From a candidate division WOR-3 bacterium (GTDB lineage: Bacteria > Hydrothermota > UBA3072): a stretch of 64,000 nt of DNA. The stretch covers positions 45,956 to 109,955 of the forward strand of contig JBDRZZ010000004.1 in assembly GCA_039804165.1 (NCBI GenBank), read 5' to 3'. Of this stretch, positions 26,208 through 35,471 are shown piece by piece (within the stretch, counting starts at the first letter, position 1; the number at the start of each line of letters is the position of its first letter). The position numbers and the translations under genes were made by a program. A model generated the notes under the pieces. That model did not search any database and was not told the origin of the DNA. It saw nothing but the letters and a program-made list of their open reading frames with translations.

Positions 26208-28262
26208 ATGAAAGATTTTAAAGAAAAAAATTCAAAAATTTTAATAAATACTTCCTTAGAAGAGAACCTATTTAAGAGTTTTATGAGAAGTACTCCACTC
26301 CCTACATACTTTAAAGACAAAGAAGGTCACTACCTTTTTGTTAGCGAATCATTCATAAAGCAAAAAGGATTTCTTACAATATCTTCTCCAGAAGAAATAG
26401 TAGGTAAAACAGACTTTGATATTTATCCTGAGTATTTTGCCAAAAAAGCACAAGAAGACGAGATTCAAATAATAAAAACAAAAAAAAGTTTTATTAAAGA
26501 AGAAGAACTAAATACACCAAAAGGAAAGCTACATTTACTAATTACGAAAGCTCCTCTTATAGATGAAAAAGGGAATATTATCGGAATAATGGGAATCCAT
26601 GAAGACATAACTGAAAACAAACTTGCAAAAGAAGAATTAATTAAAGCTCAAAAAGAAGCAGAAAAAGCTTCTCTTGCAAAAAGCACATTTTTAGCAATTA
26701 TGAGCCATGAAATTCGCACTCCTTTAAATGCAATAATAGGAATGAGCGAAATCTTAGAAAATACAATTCTTTCAAAAGAACAAAGAGATTATCTTAAAAT
26801 TCTAAGAGAAGCTGGTGAAACCTTACTTTCAATAATTAATGACGTCCTCGACATTTCTAAAATTGAATGTGGGGATATGGAAATTGAAAAAACCGAATTT
26901 GAACTACCTAGACTTGTAGAGAAGGTTTGCGATATCTTGGCAATCAAAGCACATTCTAAGGGATTAGAACTAATAGACCATATAAGTCCAAATGTTCCTG
27001 TAAGACTCATTGGAGATCCATTCCGACTTCGTCAAATTCTTGTGAATCTTATTGGGAACTCAATCAAATTTACAGAAAAGGGAGAAGTTGTTCTAAGCAT
27101 AAAACTCGCAGAAAATAAAAGACGTAAAAAAGGAAAAAGCGTTCCCCTTTTATTTTCTGTAAAAGATACAGGAATTGGAATACCAAAAGATAAACAAGAA
27201 ATAATTTTTGAAAGCTTCAAACAAGTTGATTCCTCTACAACTCGAAAGTTTGGAGGAACAGGATTAGGCCTAAGTATATCAAAACGGCTTGTGGAATTAA
27301 TGGGTGGAAATCTATGGGTGCAAAGTGAAGAGGGAAAAGGAAGTGAATTCTCTTTCACTATAGAATTTGGAATACCAAAAAAGAAAAAAGTCCAAACCTT
27401 CATTGAACCAGAGGAAGTAGACATAAGAGGGATTTCAACCTTAATTGTAGATGACAATGCTACAAATAGACTTATCTTAAAAGAAATTCTAACAGCATGG
27501 GCTGCAGAGGTAGTAGAGGCAGAAGGAGGAGAAGAAGCAATCTCAATTATAAAATCAGCAAGAGAAAAAGGTAAGCATTTTCGGTTAATCTTACTTGATA
27601 GGAGGATGCCAAGAGTTGATGGATTTAAAGTTGCAGAATTTATAAGAGAAGACAAAAAAAGCGAAGAAACTACCACAATAATGATGCTCACCTCGGATTA
27701 TAGAATCTCAGACTTAAATATGATAGATAAATTAGGAATTAGCTGCTATCTTGTAAAACCAATCAAAAGAGATGAACTAAAAAACGCTATTCTTACTACC
27801 CTTGGTTTATGGAAAGCGAAAAAAATAAGGGAGAAACCAGAAAAATTAGAAGTAACCGACCTTCCCCCTATGAAGATCTTGCTTGCAGAAGACACAGAAG
27901 ACAATCGTTTACTACTAAAAGCGTTTTTAAAGGAATCTAAGGTAGAGTTGGATATAGCAGAAAATGGTAAAATTGCTTTTGAGAAATTTAAGAAGAATGT
28001 TTACGATTTAGTTCTTATGGATATGCAAATGCCTGTTATGGATGGATATACAGCAACCAAGAAAATAAGAACCTGGGAAAAAAGAAATGGAATAAAAGAA
28101 ACTCCAATAATTGCTCTTACAGCATATGCATTAAAAGGAGACGCTGAAAAAAGCCTGGATGCTGGATGCAACACTCATATTTCAAAACCAGTAAGAATGG
28201 AAACTCTTCTTAGAGTTTTACACGAATTTGCTAATAAATTAGGTCTATACCAAAGGAGATAA
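26208..28262 (+). CDS. Hybrid sensor histidine kinase: PAS - HisKA - HATPase - REC - REC
   Basis: The 684-residue cytoplasmic protein has no membrane segment. PAS domain about 25-140 (TYFKDKEGHYLFVSESF), HisKA with H167 in MSHEIRTPLNAI, HATPase about 265-390 (DTGIGIP, GGTGLGLSI), receiver 1 about 405-525 (D464 in LILLDRRMP) and receiver 2 about 547-670 (D605 in LVLMDMQMP). Both receivers keep the Asp and Lys. It is of the BarA/TorS-like type that needs an Hpt protein, and the next gene, 3 bp on, encodes one. No DNA-binding regulator is nearby, so the output is not visible here. Confidence 0.93.
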   Translation: MKDFKEKNSKILINTSLEENLFKSFMRSTPLPTYFKDKEGHYLFVSESFIKQKGFLTISSPEEIVGKTDFDIYPEYFAKKAQEDEIQIIKTKKSFIKEEELNTPKGKLHLLITKAPLIDEKGNIIGIMGIHEDITENKLAKEELIKAQKEAEKASLAKSTFLAIMSHEIRTPLNAIIGMSEILENTILSKEQRDYLKILREAGETLLSIINDVLDISKIECGDMEIEKTEFELPRLVEKVCDILAIKAHSKGLELIDHISPNVPVRLIGDPFRLRQILVNLIGNSIKFTEKGEVVLSIKLAENKRRKKGKSVPLLFSVKDTGIGIPKDKQEIIFESFKQVDSSTTRKFGGTGLGLSISKRLVELMGGNLWVQSEEGKGSEFSFTIEFGIPKKKKVQTFIEPEEVDIRGISTLIVDDNATNRLILKEILTAWAAEVVEAEGGEEAISIIKSAREKGKHFRLILLDRRMPRVDGFKVAEFIREDKKSEETTTIMMLTSDYRISDLNMIDKLGISCYLVKPIKRDELKNAILTTLGLWKAKKIREKPEKLEVTDLPPMKILLAEDTEDNRLLLKAFLKESKVELDIAENGKIAFEKFKKNVYDLVLMDMQMPVMDGYTATKKIRTWEKRNGIKETPIIALTAYALKGDAEKSLDAGCNTHISKPVRMETLLRVLHEFANKLGLYQRR

Positions 28263-28265
28263 GTT

Positions 28266-28571
28266 ATGAACGAAACAGAAAAGATTATAATTAAAGTAGA
28301 TCCTGAGATAAAAGACCTCATCCCAGGATTTCTTCAAAATAGACAAAGAGACATAAATAATATAGAATCTCTTTTAAAAGAGGAAAATTTCGAAGAAATT
28401 GAAAGAATTGGACATAGTATGAAGGGCTCAGGAGGAGGTTATGGCTTTACCGGTATATCTGAAATAGGAAGGTTTATAGAAATGGCAGCAAAAGAAAAAG
28501 ATATTCAAAAAATAAAAAAGGGAATAGAGGATTTGAAAGATTATTTAAATAGAATTGAACTTGTAGAATGA
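28266..28571 (+). CDS. Histidine phosphotransfer (Hpt) protein
   Basis: The 101-residue protein has the Hpt motif IGHSMKGSGGGYGF with phospho-accepting H50, inside a four-helix bundle pattern. Hpt proteins take phosphate from a receiver domain and pass it to another receiver. It lies 3 bp after the hybrid kinase and overlaps the following HAD gene by 4 bases, so it is the natural partner of the two receivers of that kinase. Confidence 0.9.
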   Translation: MNETEKIIIKVDPEIKDLIPGFLQNRQRDINNIESLLKEENFEEIERIGHSMKGSGGGYGFTGISEIGRFIEMAAKEKDIQKIKKGIEDLKDYLNRIELVE

Positions 28572-29269
28572 AATATGAGCTTATCCTTTTTGATCTTGAT
28601 GGAACCCTTCTTGATTACGAAAAAGCGGAAGAATATGCATTAAAAAAAAGTATGGAATTCTTCAAAATCAATTTCTCTCCAGAATTATTTTTAAATGAAT
28701 ATAGAAAAATCAATAAAGATTTATGGGAAAAATACGAAAAAAACGAAATATCTATCAAAAAATTAAAATTCGAAAGATTCAATCTTTTGTTTAATAGACT
28801 TAAGATAAAACAAAACACAAGAGCTTTTAGTAAAATTTACTTACATTTTATCTCAAATGCTTCTTTTACAATAGAAGGAGCAAAAGAAATTCTCTCTCAT
28901 CTGTTTGGGAAATACAAAATTGTATTAATAACCAATGGAATTCACTTTGTCCAGCAAAAAAGAGTGAATAAATCTCCTCTAAAAGATTATTTTAATTTAT
29001 TAGTAAGCTCAGAAAAAGTGGGAATTCCAAAACCAAATCCTATTTTTTTTGATTACATCTTTAAAAAAATAAGACATAAAGAAAAGAAAACAACCTTAAT
29101 TGTAGGAGATTCTTTGTTTAGTGATATTAAAGGGGCAATTGACTTTGGAGTTGACTCATGCTGGTTCAATCCTCATCAAATTAAAAATAAAGAAAAAATA
29201 AAACCTACTTATGAAATAACAGAATTAAAACAGTTAAGGGAAATAATTGATAGGGGGGAAAAATGTTAA
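28568..29269 (+). CDS. HAD-family nucleotidase, YjjG-like
   Basis: The 233-residue haloacid-dehalogenase protein has motif I LFDLDGTLL, motif II ITNG, a Lys in GIPKPNP and motif IV VGDSLFSDI. ITNGIHFVQQKR, the SEKVGIPKPNPIFFDY segment and the CWFNPH end closely follow E. coli YjjG, which removes phosphate from non-canonical pyrimidine and other dNMPs. It is probably a house-cleaning nucleotidase. The ATG overlaps the Hpt stop (ATGA) and its 3' end overlaps the next gene by 7 bases. Confidence 0.85.
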   Translation: MKYELILFDLDGTLLDYEKAEEYALKKSMEFFKINFSPELFLNEYRKINKDLWEKYEKNEISIKKLKFERFNLLFNRLKIKQNTRAFSKIYLHFISNASFTIEGAKEILSHLFGKYKIVLITNGIHFVQQKRVNKSPLKDYFNLLVSSEKVGIPKPNPIFFDYIFKKIRHKEKKTTLIVGDSLFSDIKGAIDFGVDSCWFNPHQIKNKEKIKPTYEITELKQLREIIDRGEKC

Positions 29270-29739
29270 TAGGAATTTTTTCAGATACTCATGATAATAT
29301 AAATAGAATAAAAGAAGCAGTAAGAATTTTGAAAGAAAAAGAAATTAAAAATCTCATTCATCTTGGAGATTATTGCTCTCCTTTTTCAATACCTTTACTT
29401 GAAATCGAAAAAATCTACGCAATATTTGGTAATAATGATGGAGATAAATTAATGCTACAAAAAAGAGCAAATGAATGCGGCTTCCAAATCGTTCAAGGAC
29501 CCACAAATTTAATAATCGAAGGGAAGAATATAGCAATAATGCATGAACCATATCAATTAGAAGCCTTAAGAAAAAGCAACTCTTACGATGTAATTCTCTA
29601 TGGACACACTCATGAAGTAACCATAAAAGAGAATCCCCTTACTATAAATCCTGGCGAATTATGTGGTTATCTTTCTGGCAGGTCAACTTTTGTAATCCTT
29701 GATTTATCTTCTCTCAAATACGAAATTATAGAAATTTAG
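29263..29739 (+). CDS. Metallophosphoesterase, YfcE/MJ0936 family
   Basis: The 158-residue protein has the full calcineurin-like metal set: GIFSDTHDN, HLGDYC, FGNNDGD, MHEP (His) and YGHTH. Small single-domain members of this YfcE/MJ0936 group hydrolyse phosphodiesters with Mn or Ni. The physiological substrate is not clear. The ATG at 29263 has GGGGGGAAAA upstream and overlaps the HAD gene. It ends a four-gene transcript that starts with the hybrid kinase. Confidence 0.88.
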   Translation: MLIGIFSDTHDNINRIKEAVRILKEKEIKNLIHLGDYCSPFSIPLLEIEKIYAIFGNNDGDKLMLQKRANECGFQIVQGPTNLIIEGKNIAIMHEPYQLEALRKSNSYDVILYGHTHEVTIKENPLTINPGELCGYLSGRSTFVILDLSSLKYEIIEI

Positions 29740-29848
29740 AATATGGTGGTCTAATTGCTCCTCCCAAAACTTAAGGCTTTTTAGGAACTACAACTTTAAC
29801 CTGTGTAAGCGAAATTTTGAAGGAACCAATGAAAATTAAGTTATCTAG

Positions 29849-30085
29849 CTACCCTCTAATAATTCAACTATTTCTATTATTTACGCTATTCCTGAAAGAA
29901 GCTCTGTAAACTTAAATCTTTACAACTTGCTTAGAGAGAAGATAAAAAGCCTTGTTAAGGATATAAAAAGTAGAGGAACATATTTTGTATAGTTTAACAC
30001 ATCCGATCTCTCAAACGGCGTATATATTCTTGAATTTATAACAAGAAACAAACGCTTATCAAAACAGCTAATAATCTTGAAATAA
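29849..30085 (+). pseudogene. Decayed T9SS-type C-terminal sorting domain
   Basis: This stretch reads like the end of a T9SS or FlgD-like sorting domain: ISIIYAIPERSSVNLNLYN, then LSNGVYILEF and a Lys-rich KQLIILK end before TAA. It is broken. A TAG lies at 29990-29992, the reading frame shifts near 29855 (an SYP turn occurs one frame away), and a TAG at 29846 closes the frame upstream. No start codon exists in the fragment. The rest of the gene (29740-29848) is not recognisable. It appears to be the remnant of a once-secreted protein gene; the whole gap 29740-30157 holds no intact gene. Confidence 0.7.
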
Positions 30086-30157
30086 TATAGAAAATAATAA
30101 TCACTTTACTCAATTTTAGAGCTTAGTCTCATTTTAATGTTATTTTGCTTTCTCTCA

Positions 30158-32230
30158 CTAAGCAAACAAATATCCAAAGATACAAATTCCTAAAGAAAGA
30201 AGAAGTGTAGGAATTATGCCTATTACAGGTAAAAAAATAAAAGAGAAAAGAAAAGCTCCAATGCATCCTCCTATAAGATCTAAAGCATAAACTAAAGGTG
30301 CAGGAGCTCTTACACCCTTTTTTTCAAAAATTACTCCTGCATTTGTATAAGTCCAACCCACAACCATCCCAGCAGAAAAACTTATAATAGGTATTAAAAC
30401 CAGAATAGAGGGCATAAAAAACTCTATTTCAATTAAAAGATACTGAAAAGAAAGTAAAATTGAAAGAAAAAGAAACGGTTTTTTTAACTTATCTTCAAGC
30501 TTTAATCTCTCAGAAAGATAGGTTCCAATCCCAATTCCAAACATAAAAGAACCTGTTATAAGCCCAACAAGATAGTATAAATTTCCATATTTAATCTGGA
30601 GAATTAAAACGCAAAAATAAGAAATCCCAAAGGAAAAAGCCCCTATTATAGAAACCCGAAAACCTGTCTTCTTTAAAAGAATAGGAATTGGAATAAAAAA
30701 AAGAATAAAAATAAATGGGGTATCAAAAAGATTCTTTAAAATTTTTAATCTTTGATTCTGCTTTTCAAGATGAAGAAGAAGAGAAAGAAGAAAAGCTTTT
30801 GGTCTATTATCTGTATTAAATCCAATGAAATTGTTATTTAATTTTTTTTCAATTTCCCGAATCCGCAGAGGAGGTAAAGAAGACAAAATTATGTACTCAT
30901 CCAAATAAAAAAGCCCTAACTTTTTTACCTTTTCTTTAATTCTCTTTTCCTCATAGTAAAGAGGACTTTTTGAGAAAACCAATCTTAAGGTTAAGCCAGG
31001 AATAAAGTAATAATAAGGGAAATAAGATTTATAAGTCCAAAAGATAAGAGAATTATAATCTAAAACGCTCTCACTTAAGTAGTCCTCTCCGGAAGAAATT
31101 AGAAAACTTACAACACCATCCTCTTCCATTCTATTTGAAAGAAGCTTGGCAAATTCAAAAGTATAAAAACGATTACCCGATATTGAAAGAGGATCACCCA
31201 TTCCCAAAAAAATTCCGTCAAACTTTTCTGAGGTATTTTTTAGAAAAAGTCTAGGATCAGAAGCTATAAAATTTACCCTTCGTAGGAGCTCTTTATTTAA
31301 ATATTTACTCAAAAAATCTATGATTTTAGTATCTGGATAAACTATCGTAATTTCTTTATATTTAGAAAGCTGTTTAATAACTTCGGGACTTGGTAATCCT
31401 AAGTAAAGGATATTTTCTTTTTCAGAAGGAGAAAGTAAAATAGGTAAATGAATAAATTCGGCTGTGAGCTCATCTGGAAAAGTATAAGAAAGAACCCCAT
31501 TTGAGAAAAAAGAAATTTGATCATCCTTTTGTAATTCAATATATCTTCCGTATTTTGTTTCAATTATCTCCCTAACCTTAAAACCAAAATAAAACTTTTC
31601 GGTGGTTCTTTTTAAAGTTCCTTCAATTCCCGTAAAAGCGAAAAATAAAAGAAAAATCAAAAAAAGGGGAATAAATCTCCTCCCTTTCAGTAATATAACC
31701 GGAATTAGAAAAAGAGCACTTACAAGAATAAGTTTTCTTGTTGGAGAAAAAGATAAAACAAAAACATAAGAAAAAATGATTCCTCCTAAAAGATCTCCAA
31801 TTGCAGCAAAAATATAAGGTCTTGTTATACCTCTTAGTTCACCTTGAGCTAATCGAGAAATTTTCTTCTGTCCTAAAGCAAATATAAGACCGAAACCCAA
31901 ATATAGAGGCATAAGGAGAAATAAAATCTTAATAAGAAGAAAATAACTAAGTATTTCCCCCGATTTAACACCTAAAAGAGTGGGTAAAAAACGGAGTAAA
32001 AATATAGAAAAAGGAAAATATAAAGAAAGAAATAAAAAGCTGAGGTAAAGCTTTTCTTCATTTATCTTCCTTCCTAAAAGAGCCCCAATTCCACCTCCAA
32101 AAAGCCAAAAAGAGATAACCAAACCATAAGTTAATTCATTTCCATGAAATATCATATAAATTTCCCTTATTATTATATTCTGGGTAAGGACAGAAAGAAA
32201 ACCAGAGAGAAAAATAAAAAATAAAAACAA
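30158..32230 (-). CDS. Membrane-embedded spermidine-synthase-like protein
   Basis: About 690 residues. An N-terminal set of about six membrane segments (residues 1-205) and a C-terminal set (about 490-690) flank a soluble spermidine-synthase-like domain (about 215-480). That domain has a Rossmann start (ILYLGLPSPEVIKQL) and a DGIFLGMGDPLS strand where polyamine synthases have the catalytic Asp region. I call the start TTG at 32230, since AGGAGG is 8 bases before it; the GTG at 32239 directly abuts the Shine-Dalgarno. The membrane-fused class is common in deep bacterial lineages, and polyamine synthesis is not shown for it. It overlaps or touches the upstream ACT-like gene. Confidence 0.8.
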   Translation of the reverse strand: MFLFFIFLSGFLSVLTQNIIIREIYMIFHGNELTYGLVISFWLFGGGIGALLGRKINEEKLYLSFLFLSLYFPFSIFLLRFLPTLLGVKSGEILSYFLLIKILFLLMPLYLGFGLIFALGQKKISRLAQGELRGITRPYIFAAIGDLLGGIIFSYVFVLSFSPTRKLILVSALFLIPVILLKGRRFIPLFLIFLLFFAFTGIEGTLKRTTEKFYFGFKVREIIETKYGRYIELQKDDQISFFSNGVLSYTFPDELTAEFIHLPILLSPSEKENILYLGLPSPEVIKQLSKYKEITIVYPDTKIIDFLSKYLNKELLRRVNFIASDPRLFLKNTSEKFDGIFLGMGDPLSISGNRFYTFEFAKLLSNRMEEDGVVSFLISSGEDYLSESVLDYNSLIFWTYKSYFPYYYFIPGLTLRLVFSKSPLYYEEKRIKEKVKKLGLFYLDEYIILSSLPPLRIREIEKKLNNNFIGFNTDNRPKAFLLSLLLHLEKQNQRLKILKNLFDTPFIFILFFIPIPILLKKTGFRVSIIGAFSFGISYFCVLILQIKYGNLYYLVGLITGSFMFGIGIGTYLSERLKLEDKLKKPFLFLSILLSFQYLLIEIEFFMPSILVLIPIISFSAGMVVGWTYTNAGVIFEKKGVRAPAPLVYALDLIGGCIGAFLFSFIFLPVIGIIPTLLLSLGICIFGYLFA

Positions 32231-32235
32231 AGGAA

Positions 32236-33939
32236 TCACCTCCTCATTACCCTTGAGATGATCCCTTCAATTTCCTCTCTCTCAATAGGCTTTCCTTCCT
32301 TAGAAATAAGAGCAATTAAAATGTTTTTATCTTCCAATTCTATTCTTGAAAGGGTTAAATTAAATTTCATAGAAAATTTAAGCAACTTACTCGCAATAAT
32401 TTTTTCCTTTGAAGAAATAAATATCATTATTGTGCCATTTTGAATAGTTAAGACATCATACAAGATCTTAAAAGGCTGAGAAGCGCTAAGAAGTTTATAA
32501 ATTGCTCTCATAATTTTTGAAAGCTCAGAACTTGGAGTGCTTATTCTCCAAAAATCTTCCAAAGAATAATAAATTTTCTCTATTTGCTTTTCTGGAACGT
32601 CTGGGAAATCTTTTATAAGAGCTTCCACCTTTTCTGCATCCATTTCTCTCATTCCTTCATCAAAATCACGAATTTTTCCAAGATTCTTAATTAAGACTTC
32701 CTTTATTTTTTGATATAGTTCAGAAACTGCTTCAAATTCATCAAGTTCAGCTTTTACGTCAAATATAAGTAAACCTGCATTTGCTTGCTGTCTCAGTTGA
32801 TGAGAAGAAAGAAGCGTTAAACCCTTTATTTTATTAAATTCAGCTATTATTTTCCTACTTTTTCTCTCTGCATCTTCTTTTTCAATAACTATTAAAATCT
32901 TAAATTCAAGGAAAAACTCTGTTGAATTTGTAAGAGAAAAATAAACCTGTGGAATTTTACTCTTCTCAAACTCTGTGATTAGGCGAGGAATTATAGCTCT
33001 TAAATAATGCTCTAACCCTACAGGAGTTTCTTTCCCCTTCCTATGTATTTTCTCTAAAACTCTTTTTATCTTATTATAAGAAGAAGGAGGATAAGCTTTA
33101 CCTTCTTTATTTGTTATTTCTATTCTCGCTATGAGAATTCCTTCTGGGGTTACAAATTCTTTATTATAAACAATTCTTGAATCAGGTAAGACAAACGAAA
33201 TTGAATCAAGTATTGCTTTTAAATGTATATCTTTCTCGTATACTCCTACTGTGATACCAGTAAGATTCTCTTTAACTGTTTTTAAATTTTTTATATAAAC
33301 CTGGATCTTCCCATTTGTTCTCTTCACCTCTTTTTGAGCCTTGTAATTCATAATTATTTGTTCCGCTAAATCTTCTGGTCGTCGTTCTGTAATGTAAGCC
33401 TTTGTCCGAGAAGCAAAGAACTTAAAAGCTTCTCCTTCTGGAGCTAAAAGTTCATTCACAAAATCTTCTTTACAGCTTTTCTTTATTATATTTGTAACCT
33501 TAGAGTAAACCTCAAGCCTCTTTGCTTCTATTGACAAAAGAGCTTCCTTTGCTTTGGTCCCCACACCTATACTAAAAATATTCTCAATTATTTCTTTCTT
33601 GTCTTTTTGAAATCTTTTTAACTCATTTTCGTCTCTTATCTCTACTACAATTATTATAATCCCTAATTTCTCTCCATTCACTTCCAATATAAAACCAGAC
33701 TCATAAGAAACATTCCAACCCTTCTCATGAATAGCGCCAAGAATAGCTGTGGAAAAACCAGGCCAATCTTTACCTATCACCCCCATTGAGAAACAAAAAG
33801 GATAAGAAGGTTCTAAAGGGATATTTTTAGTAAAAATTTTAATAAAAGAAGGAGATTTTATCCATTTATTGACCAAATTTCTTATAATTTTATCTTCTTC
33901 CTCTTTGGGAAAGAAGTTCTTAATTTTTAAATTATTCAT
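32236..33939 (-). CDS. Large protein with ACT-like repeats, function unknown
   Basis: The 567-residue protein has several ACT-like beta-alpha-beta units. The clearest is at residues 50-115, with MGVIGKDWPGFSTAILGAI, the DxPGL-type turn of regulatory ACT domains; further units appear near 220-300, 315-395 and 490-560. Segment RRPEDLAEQI resembles parts of the regulatory half of large NAD-glutamate dehydrogenases, but the catalytic domain is missing. No membrane segment is seen. It could be an amino-acid sensor. The stop of this gene overlaps the start region of the membrane protein downstream. Confidence 0.65.
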   Translation of the reverse strand: MNNLKIKNFFPKEEEDKIIRNLVNKWIKSPSFIKIFTKNIPLEPSYPFCFSMGVIGKDWPGFSTAILGAIHEKGWNVSYESGFILEVNGEKLGIIIIVVEIRDENELKRFQKDKKEIIENIFSIGVGTKAKEALLSIEAKRLEVYSKVTNIIKKSCKEDFVNELLAPEGEAFKFFASRTKAYITERRPEDLAEQIIMNYKAQKEVKRTNGKIQVYIKNLKTVKENLTGITVGVYEKDIHLKAILDSISFVLPDSRIVYNKEFVTPEGILIARIEITNKEGKAYPPSSYNKIKRVLEKIHRKGKETPVGLEHYLRAIIPRLITEFEKSKIPQVYFSLTNSTEFFLEFKILIVIEKEDAERKSRKIIAEFNKIKGLTLLSSHQLRQQANAGLLIFDVKAELDEFEAVSELYQKIKEVLIKNLGKIRDFDEGMREMDAEKVEALIKDFPDVPEKQIEKIYYSLEDFWRISTPSSELSKIMRAIYKLLSASQPFKILYDVLTIQNGTIMIFISSKEKIIASKLLKFSMKFNLTLSRIELEDKNILIALISKEGKPIEREEIEGIISRVMRR

Positions 33940-33941
33940 CT

Positions 33942-34559
33942 TTAATGAGTCATTGCATAAATATATATATTTATACCCATTTTAAAAGCTTTTTCTCTGA
34001 GTTCAGGTGGATCTTTATAAACATAAGGGGAAGCCCAACCATCCGAAATATTACTGTTATATGTATAAAATAAAGCAAGCCTCCCATCCAAAAATAATCC
34101 ATAGCCTAAGGGAGCTCCTTTATAATGCTCATGGATCTTCGGTAAGCCTTCTGGCAATTTATAGAAAATATTGTAAATTTCGTGATCCTGAGGAAGTTGG
34201 ACTAAATTATGCTCTGGAAAAGCTTTTCTTATCTCCTCTCGAAAAAACTCATCCATTCCATAGTCATCATCCACGTAAATGAAACCCCCATTCCATAAAT
34301 ATTTTCTAAGATTTTCCAGTTCTTTCTTAGAAAGATTTATCTTCCCATGTCCTGTTAAAAAGAGAAATGGATATGAATATATTTCAGGATCATCTAATGA
34401 AAGCACAATTTCTTCCTCCGGAAGTTTAATCTTGGTTCTATTATTTATTTCTTTTGCAAGATTTAGGATAATGTCTGGATCGTTATACCAATCTCCACCC
34501 GAATATTTAACTCTCACAATCGGAGGATTAACAAGAGAAATAAGAATTAGAAAAATCAT
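33942..34559 (-). CDS. DUF4159 domain protein, secreted
   Basis: The 205-residue protein has a signal sequence (MIFLILISLVNPP) and a DUF4159 domain: VKYSGGDWYNDP, YPFLFLTGHGKINLS, RKYLWNGGFIYVDDD and a final YNSNISDGW. The fold is related to class I glutamine amidotransferase-like domains, but no catalytic Cys is evident. In many bacteria it sits near AAA-ATPase/vWA gene clusters; none is seen here. It lies 2 bp upstream of the ACT-like gene and 6 bp after the Xer gene on the same strand, so all may be co-transcribed. Confidence 0.85.
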   Translation of the reverse strand: MIFLILISLVNPPIVRVKYSGGDWYNDPDIILNLAKEINNRTKIKLPEEEIVLSLDDPEIYSYPFLFLTGHGKINLSKKELENLRKYLWNGGFIYVDDDYGMDEFFREEIRKAFPEHNLVQLPQDHEIYNIFYKLPEGLPKIHEHYKGAPLGYGLFLDGRLALFYTYNSNISDGWASPYVYKDPPELREKAFKMGINIYIYAMTH

Positions 34560-34565
34560 ATAATA

Positions 34566-35471
34566 TTATCCTCTTGGGTGATAGGAAGAGAGAATATCTC
34601 TTAGATAATTTCTATCAACATGAGTATATATTTGGGTTGTAGATATATCTGAATGTCCTAAGAGAATCTGAACTGTTCTCAAACTCGCACCTCTTTCAAG
34701 TAGATGAGTCGCAAAGGAATGTCGAAGAGTGTGCGGAGTTACATCTTTTTTTATCCCACTTTTCAAAAGATAGCGATTAAATATCTTCCATAGCCCCATT
34801 CTTGAAATTTTGTCACCTCTTTTAGTTAGAAAAAGAAACGAGGAATTCTTTTGGTCTAGAGTTGGTCTTTCTTCATTTATATATCTAATCAGAGCTTCCT
34901 TCGCTTTATTCCCAAGAGGGACTATTCTCTCTTTACCACCTTTTCCTCTAACTCTTATAAAATCCTCTTTTAAAAATAAATCTTCTTTCCTCAAATTGAG
35001 AAGTTCGGAAACTCGTAAACCACATCCATAAAGCAATTCTAAAATTGCCTGATCTCTTAAGGAATATTTTCCACCGCTTTTTGCGCTTTCTATTAAAGAT
35101 TCTACTTCATCAATTGATAAAAACTTAGGTAATCTCCTTTCTAACTTAGGAGATTTAACTTCATTCATTGGAGTTGTCTCAATTAACCCTTCTCCAACCC
35201 AAAAGAGAAAAAACATCCTTAAAGAAGAAAGTTTTCTTGCAATAGTAGTGGTTGACTTTTTCCCTTTCTCTAAGTATTCAATATAAGCTTGAATATCCTC
35301 TTTATTTATATCCTTAATTGGTTTCTTAGCAAATTCCATAAAAAAAATAACATCTCCCTTATAACTCTCTACAGTGTTTTTTGATAATCCTCTTTCAACC
35401 TGTAGATAATGAACGAATTCCTCTATGGAATCTTTATCTATTCCTTCACAATGTATGAGAGGAGTTCCCAT
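34566..35471 (-). CDS. Tyrosine recombinase, XerC/XerD type
   Basis: About 301 residues. N-terminal SAM-like domain (IEEFVHYLQVERGLSKNTVESYKGD) and catalytic domain with Arg in GCGLRVSELLNL, Lys in GKGGKER, HTLRHSFATHLLERG (His and Arg), GHSDISTTQIYTHV with the nucleophile Tyr. This is the full set R-K-H-R-H-Y. It should resolve chromosome dimers at a dif site. The upstream gene ends at 35438, so any start overlaps it; I choose the ATG at 35471 (34 bp overlap), which lacks a Shine-Dalgarno. A farther ATG at 35528 adds a Cys-rich extension not seen in Xer proteins. Confidence 0.9.
   Translation of the reverse strand: MGTPLIHCEGIDKDSIEEFVHYLQVERGLSKNTVESYKGDVIFFMEFAKKPIKDINKEDIQAYIEYLEKGKKSTTTIARKLSSLRMFFLFWVGEGLIETTPMNEVKSPKLERRLPKFLSIDEVESLIESAKSGGKYSLRDQAILELLYGCGLRVSELLNLRKEDLFLKEDFIRVRGKGGKERIVPLGNKAKEALIRYINEERPTLDQKNSSFLFLTKRGDKISRMGLWKIFNRYLLKSGIKKDVTPHTLRHSFATHLLERGASLRTVQILLGHSDISTTQIYTHVDRNYLRDILSSYHPRG

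Noticed and set aside
27032-27691. Long 219-codon frame antisense to the hybrid kinase
   Set aside because: It lies fully inside the conserved HATPase and receiver coding region of the other strand and has a composition expected of a shadow frame. No promoter or ribosome site supports it.
34566-35471. Xer gene as a phage or integron integrase
   Set aside because: There are no attachment-site repeats, cargo genes or tRNA beside it. The length and motifs are those of chromosomal XerC/XerD.
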